A stretch of DNA of 64,000 nt, taken from Hymenobacter sp. GOD-10R. GTDB taxonomy: Bacteria > Bacteroidota > Bacteroidia > Cytophagales > Hymenobacteraceae. The stretch covers positions 1 through 64,000 of the forward strand of contig NZ_CP141185.1 of NCBI RefSeq assembly GCF_035609205.1. Reading direction: 5' to 3'. Shown here one piece after another: positions 60,805 to 64,000 of the stretch; positions within the stretch are counted from its first letter, which is position 1; each line of letters opens with the position of its first letter. The notes beneath the pieces are model-generated. The model searched no databases, had not been told where the DNA came from, and saw only the letters and a program-made list of their open reading frames with translations. Both the position numbers and the translations under genes were made by a program.

Positions 60805-62052
60805 ATGTCCGCCGCGCTACCACCCCTTATCCAGCAATACAAAGCTGATTCCGAGTCCGTTTACAATACCTGGTTTATCAACAACGAAGAGCGCCTGAAG
60901 GCTTTCCGCTCCATCCGGCGCGGGGTGCAGCAGGTGGTGAAGGACATCAAAGCCGGCAGCTTCGGCAACGATTTTAAGGGCACTTCGCTTGAATTCGTGC
61001 TCAGCGTCATCAGCGAGCAGAAGCAGGTGTTTCAGGGCGCGGCCCACCCCTTCTACTGGAAACCCAAGCTGCGCATCCCCGACATCTACGAGCACGAGGA
61101 CAACAAGCGGGCCTTCGGCCAGTTTCTGGAAAGCTGCCTGGCAGCCACCACCGAGCAGCAACTGCTCAAGGAAATCGATATTCTGGACCGCCGCAAAATC
61201 AAGGGCCTCGGCCCGGCGGTGGCCAGCATCCTGTACTTCCTGCACCCGACCTTGATGCCGCCCTGTAACACGGCCATCGTCAACGGCTTCAATGCCCTGT
61301 TCGGGGAGAAAATCAAGCTCGGCTCCTGGCCGGAATACCTGCGCATGCGCGACCGGCTGCGCGACCTTAACCAGGAGCACCGCCAGCACCTGAGCCTCGA
61401 CTACGGGGCGCTGAGCGGCCTTCTCTTCGACGTGGGCGTGAAGAAGATGATTGCCGGCGACCAGCAGTTTGCCACCGACGAAGACCGCGACAAGTACCAG
61501 CAGCAGGCCCAGAAGCGCCACAAGGAGGTGCAGACCGAAGCGCAGGAGGAAAATCAGCACACCGAGATGCAGCACCACCTGCTGCGCGTGGGCAAGGCCC
61601 TGGGCTGCGACGTGACCACGGCTATCAACGACCGCAACCGCCTGTGCGGCGGACAGAAGCTCTCGTTTCTCTGCCTCGACCAGCACCCCGAACTGCCCGT
61701 GCCCGCTGAGGTGGCCAGCACCATCCGCCTGATTGACATCGTGTGGTTTGCGCCCGGCACCAACCGCGTGGTAGCAGCCTTCGAGGTGGAGAAAAGCACC
61801 AGCATCTACAGCGGCATTCTGCGCCTGACGGACCTGGCCTTCTCCATGCCCGAGCACGAAACGGCCCTCTACTTGGTGGTGCCCGATGCCCGCGAGAAGG
61901 AAGTGCAGGCCCAACTCTCGCGCCCCGCCATTCGGGCCGCCGGGGCCACCATCCGCTACATCCTGTTTTCGGAGCTGCGCCAGCACTGCGAGGCGCTGTG
62001 CAAGTTTGGCGACTCGCCGGCGGCAATGCTGAAGATTGCGCGCTCGGTGTAA
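60805..62052 (+). CDS. putative PD-(D/E)XK nuclease with HhH-like region
   Basis: The 415-residue protein contains a helix-hairpin-helix-like DNA-binding stretch (about 133-155; KIKGLGPAVASILYFL) and a Gln/Glu-rich coiled segment (about 225-255). The C-terminal RLIDIVWF then AFEVEKS pattern (about 310-330) fits a D...E-x-E-K restriction-nuclease core. This suggests a site-specific or modification-dependent restriction enzyme. I do not recognise an exact family. A new gene block starts here after the DUF4396 gene. Confidence 0.65.
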   Translation: MSAALPPLIQQYKADSESVYNTWFINNEERLKAFRSIRRGVQQVVKDIKAGSFGNDFKGTSLEFVLSVISEQKQVFQGAAHPFYWKPKLRIPDIYEHEDNKRAFGQFLESCLAATTEQQLLKEIDILDRRKIKGLGPAVASILYFLHPTLMPPCNTAIVNGFNALFGEKIKLGSWPEYLRMRDRLRDLNQEHRQHLSLDYGALSGLLFDVGVKKMIAGDQQFATDEDRDKYQQQAQKRHKEVQTEAQEENQHTEMQHHLLRVGKALGCDVTTAINDRNRLCGGQKLSFLCLDQHPELPVPAEVASTIRLIDIVWFAPGTNRVVAAFEVEKSTSIYSGILRLTDLAFSMPEHETALYLVVPDAREKEVQAQLSRPAIRAAGATIRYILFSELRQHCEALCKFGDSPAAMLKIARSV

Positions 62053-62100
62053 TCGTCCCTGTTCGTTCTCTGGTATGACTATTAGTTAGCTTGACTATTT

Positions 62101-63297
62101 ATGGCCGAGTATCTGTATCTATGGTTGGTGTTGCTCGGATTTCTGGTTGGATTAGGGCTGCTAGCAATTAGAAAAAACCGGCTTGATAAGCAGCTGGCGC
62201 AGGAAAAGAGCAGCCTTTACAAGGATTACCAAACCAGGAATTCCGAGCTAAATGTCCGGGAGAAAATACTCGACAAGCGTACCGCTGATGTGGCTCGATT
62301 GGAAAAAGTGTTAACCGAGAAAAGCAAAAGCTTTCCCTGGCTGGCTGGGGCAATTGCGGACCTGGTCTTACTCAACAACAATCAGGTTGCTGACTATTTG
62401 GCCTTTAAGCCCCGGCCAGCCAAGTCCTCTGCCCAGGCAGTGCGTGAAGTCGGCAAAGAGAAGCGCATTCTAGCTGCTCAGCTAAAGCACCTGCAGTATG
62501 TCATCAACCAGTACGAAGGCCTGTTTCCATTTCTGACGGAGTTCCGCGAAGGAGAAATAGAGGAGGCGCTGCTGGAAATAAAGGATACGTTTGGCGAGCA
62601 AGCACCGCAGGAGGCCGACCCGGTGAGTGTTTTTCTGACGGCCGGAGAATACAGCAGCCTCTCCACGACCGAGCGTAACCAGCGGGCCCTGGAGCGATAC
62701 ATGCAGGGCCGGAAAAGCCCTTATCAACTGGGCCGTGACTACGAGCGCTTCGTGGGGTACTTGTATGAGTGCGAAGGCTATACTGTAACCTATTTTGGTA
62801 TTGAGAATGGCAAGGAGGATTTGGGAAGGGACTTAATCTGTCGTAAAGACGGCAACACCCTCATCGTGCAGTGCAAGTACTGGAGCAAGCACAAGCTCAT
62901 CCACGAGAAGCACATCAATCAGCTGTTCGGGACCACCGTCAAATTCTATCTGGACTCAGCGCAGAAAAAGCTAGCTGAGCAGCAGCTTCACCTTTTCCCG
63001 CAGTTACTGTCCGCCAGTAACATTCTGGGGGTGTTTTGCACCTCAACGGATTTGTCGGATACGGCCCGCAAATTTGCCCAGGCTTTAGGAGTCCAGGTAC
63101 GGGAGCAGGTGAAGCTGGGAGCTTTTCCGATGATAAAATGCCACATCAGTCCGGCAACGGGTGAGCGGATTTATCACTTGCCATTTGACCAGATGTACGA
63201 CCGAACCAAGCTGGACAAGGCAGGTGAGTTTTACGCCTTAACCGTTGCGGACGCCGAGGCTAAGGGCTTTAGAAGAGCTTGGCGGTGGCGTGGGTAG
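62101..63297 (+). CDS. membrane-anchored Mrr-like restriction endonuclease
   Basis: The 398-residue protein has one N-terminal helix (LYLWLVLLGFLVGLGLLAI), a long coiled coil (about 25-75), a helical middle and a C-terminal Mrr-cat domain. Near residues 215-260 it shows YERFVGYLYECEGYTVTYFG, GKEDLGRDLICRKDG and IVQCKYW, the D...Q-x-K pattern of Mrr enzymes. Mrr types cut methylated or stressed DNA. Anchoring in the membrane could let it act on incoming phage DNA. It is 48 bases after the previous nuclease gene. Confidence 0.8.
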   Translation: MAEYLYLWLVLLGFLVGLGLLAIRKNRLDKQLAQEKSSLYKDYQTRNSELNVREKILDKRTADVARLEKVLTEKSKSFPWLAGAIADLVLLNNNQVADYLAFKPRPAKSSAQAVREVGKEKRILAAQLKHLQYVINQYEGLFPFLTEFREGEIEEALLEIKDTFGEQAPQEADPVSVFLTAGEYSSLSTTERNQRALERYMQGRKSPYQLGRDYERFVGYLYECEGYTVTYFGIENGKEDLGRDLICRKDGNTLIVQCKYWSKHKLIHEKHINQLFGTTVKFYLDSAQKKLAEQQLHLFPQLLSASNILGVFCTSTDLSDTARKFAQALGVQVREQVKLGAFPMIKCHISPATGERIYHLPFDQMYDRTKLDKAGEFYALTVADAEAKGFRRAWRWRG

Positions 63298-63384
63298 TTA
63301 ACCGCATCCTGTGAAAGATTGCGCGAAACGTGGGGAGTGAACCTGGCTGATAGTTGCTCAGGGTTTCGAATTTCGCTAAAGGGA

Positions 63385-64000
63385 CTAGGCGATGAAGTCA
63401 AATAAGAGCTTCGTGAGCTGTCCTACTTGGTTTTGAGCTTGCATTGCGCTGTACATCTGCACGATGGTTTCCAAGTGCGTTTTGCTCCTGCACGCAACGT
63501 AACGCGTGGAATAGTGAAGGGTAGCTAAGTCCTTCTGGATAGTAAAAATTGGGCTTTTAATCCGCTTCTGAGCCCCGTGCTTGTAAACAAACGTATCGGT
63601 AGCGCTTAGCGGAAAGATGAAGTCTTCCAGCTTGCTATAGTCAGCATTGGGCCTTTCCAGTAGGGGGCAGTCTCCAATTACGGAGGGAAACCGTTCATCG
63701 GACTGCGAGTGAATAAACCAGCTGGCGTGAATGTCGGTAAGTTTATTCTCGTCAAACAACGGCAGCAGGGGCAATAAGATACGCTTGGCCTCTTTGATAG
63801 CATCCGAATCCACCAACTGGTTCAGCGCGTTCTGGTCCACTGGTTTAGCTTGGTCGATGGGCCGGATTTCAGCCTTTAAGTCGGCCAGGCTCAACTCCTC
63901 TTTCAGTCGGCCAAACTCCGGGTCGCTCGCCGGTATGCGCCATTTAAGGGAGCTGGCCAGTGCAACAATGCTCACCACTTCTTCGAGAGAAGCTTGTCGG
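63385..64000 (-). CDS. unknown protein, partial at window end (DUF4238-like?)
   Basis: The frame is open to base 64000, so the start lies outside the window; 205 residues are visible. Residues such as PSVIGDCPLLERPN, DFIFPLSATDTFVYK and the long helix THLETIVQMYSAMQ recall DUF4238, but this is a weak impression. It converges on the Mrr-like gene. Confidence 0.45.
   Translation of the reverse strand, partial: RQASLEEVVSIVALASSLKWRIPASDPEFGRLKEELSLADLKAEIRPIDQAKPVDQNALNQLVDSDAIKEAKRILLPLLPLFDENKLTDIHASWFIHSQSDERFPSVIGDCPLLERPNADYSKLEDFIFPLSATDTFVYKHGAQKRIKSPIFTIQKDLATLHYSTRYVACRSKTHLETIVQMYSAMQAQNQVGQLTKLLFDFIA

Noticed and set aside
1..64000. CRISPR arrays, rRNA or tRNA genes
   Set aside because: I saw no regularly spaced repeats, rRNA stretches or tRNA-like cloverleaf sequences.

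Overview
The window reads as an accessory-gene region from a high-GC member of the Bacteroidota, most likely a Hymenobacter-like Cytophagales. The support is TAnnTTTG-type -7 promoter elements, few Shine-Dalgarno sites, families common there (DUF4396, DUF6799, Met-rich multicopper oxidases with a fused barrel) and the general protein character. Chromosomal island and large plasmid are both possible. It opens with the 3' end of a topoisomerase I gene, and everything after that is accessory. I saw no rRNA, tRNA or CRISPR array.

Layout. (1) 1-1172: topA end plus a small HTH-like gene. (2) 1238-8180: first defence-type block, with a membrane patatin-like lipase, a PLD-fold protein, a one-polypeptide MmeI-like type IIL restriction-modification enzyme and small trailing genes. 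(3) 8281-15189: a Tn3-family transposon with three terminal repeats. The outermost pair is identical over 134 bp and flanked by AACAAT on both sides. Its cargo is an AraC regulator, an ABM-fold monooxygenase, a short MITE-like repeat and a truncated molybdopterin oxidoreductase gene. (4) 15209-26849: second defence-type block, and the most interesting part. A WYL regulator and an SF1 helicase-PLD fusion face a metallo-beta-lactamase plus E2-E1-JAB ubiquitin-like operon across two identical TGTGCA-N7-TGCACA operators. They are followed by a zinc-hook SMC-like ATPase with an apparent C-terminal HEPN RNase domain and its small partner. (5) 27081-32555: a DUF932 gene, an integrase with an XRE-type regulator and two unknown genes, joined by shared CAATTG palindromes, then a secreted protein and an HNH endonuclease.

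(6) 32608-60706: a large copper resistance and homeostasis island. It holds a multicopper oxidase fused to a barrel, a Met-rich DUF2231-like protein, a CPH-type (CopB) and a CPC-type (CopA) P1B-ATPase, an HMA chaperone, a Csp-like Cys-rich storage protein, a CusCBA-like RND system with many accessory lipoproteins, three DUF305 proteins, a DUF4396 protein, and two AraC regulators with HMA-like N-termini. Six copies of an AAATTATGCAA motif lie upstream of units in this island and may mark one regulon. Nuclease-like genes are scattered through it. (7) 60805-64000: two more nuclease-like genes (one a membrane-anchored Mrr type) and a gene cut by the window end.

Working together: copper genes sense, oxidise, bind, pump and store Cu(I). 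The defence-type genes probably act against phage or plasmids. The transposon and the integrase module explain how such cargo could collect here. Function calls rest on motifs and family knowledge read by eye; no database search was run.
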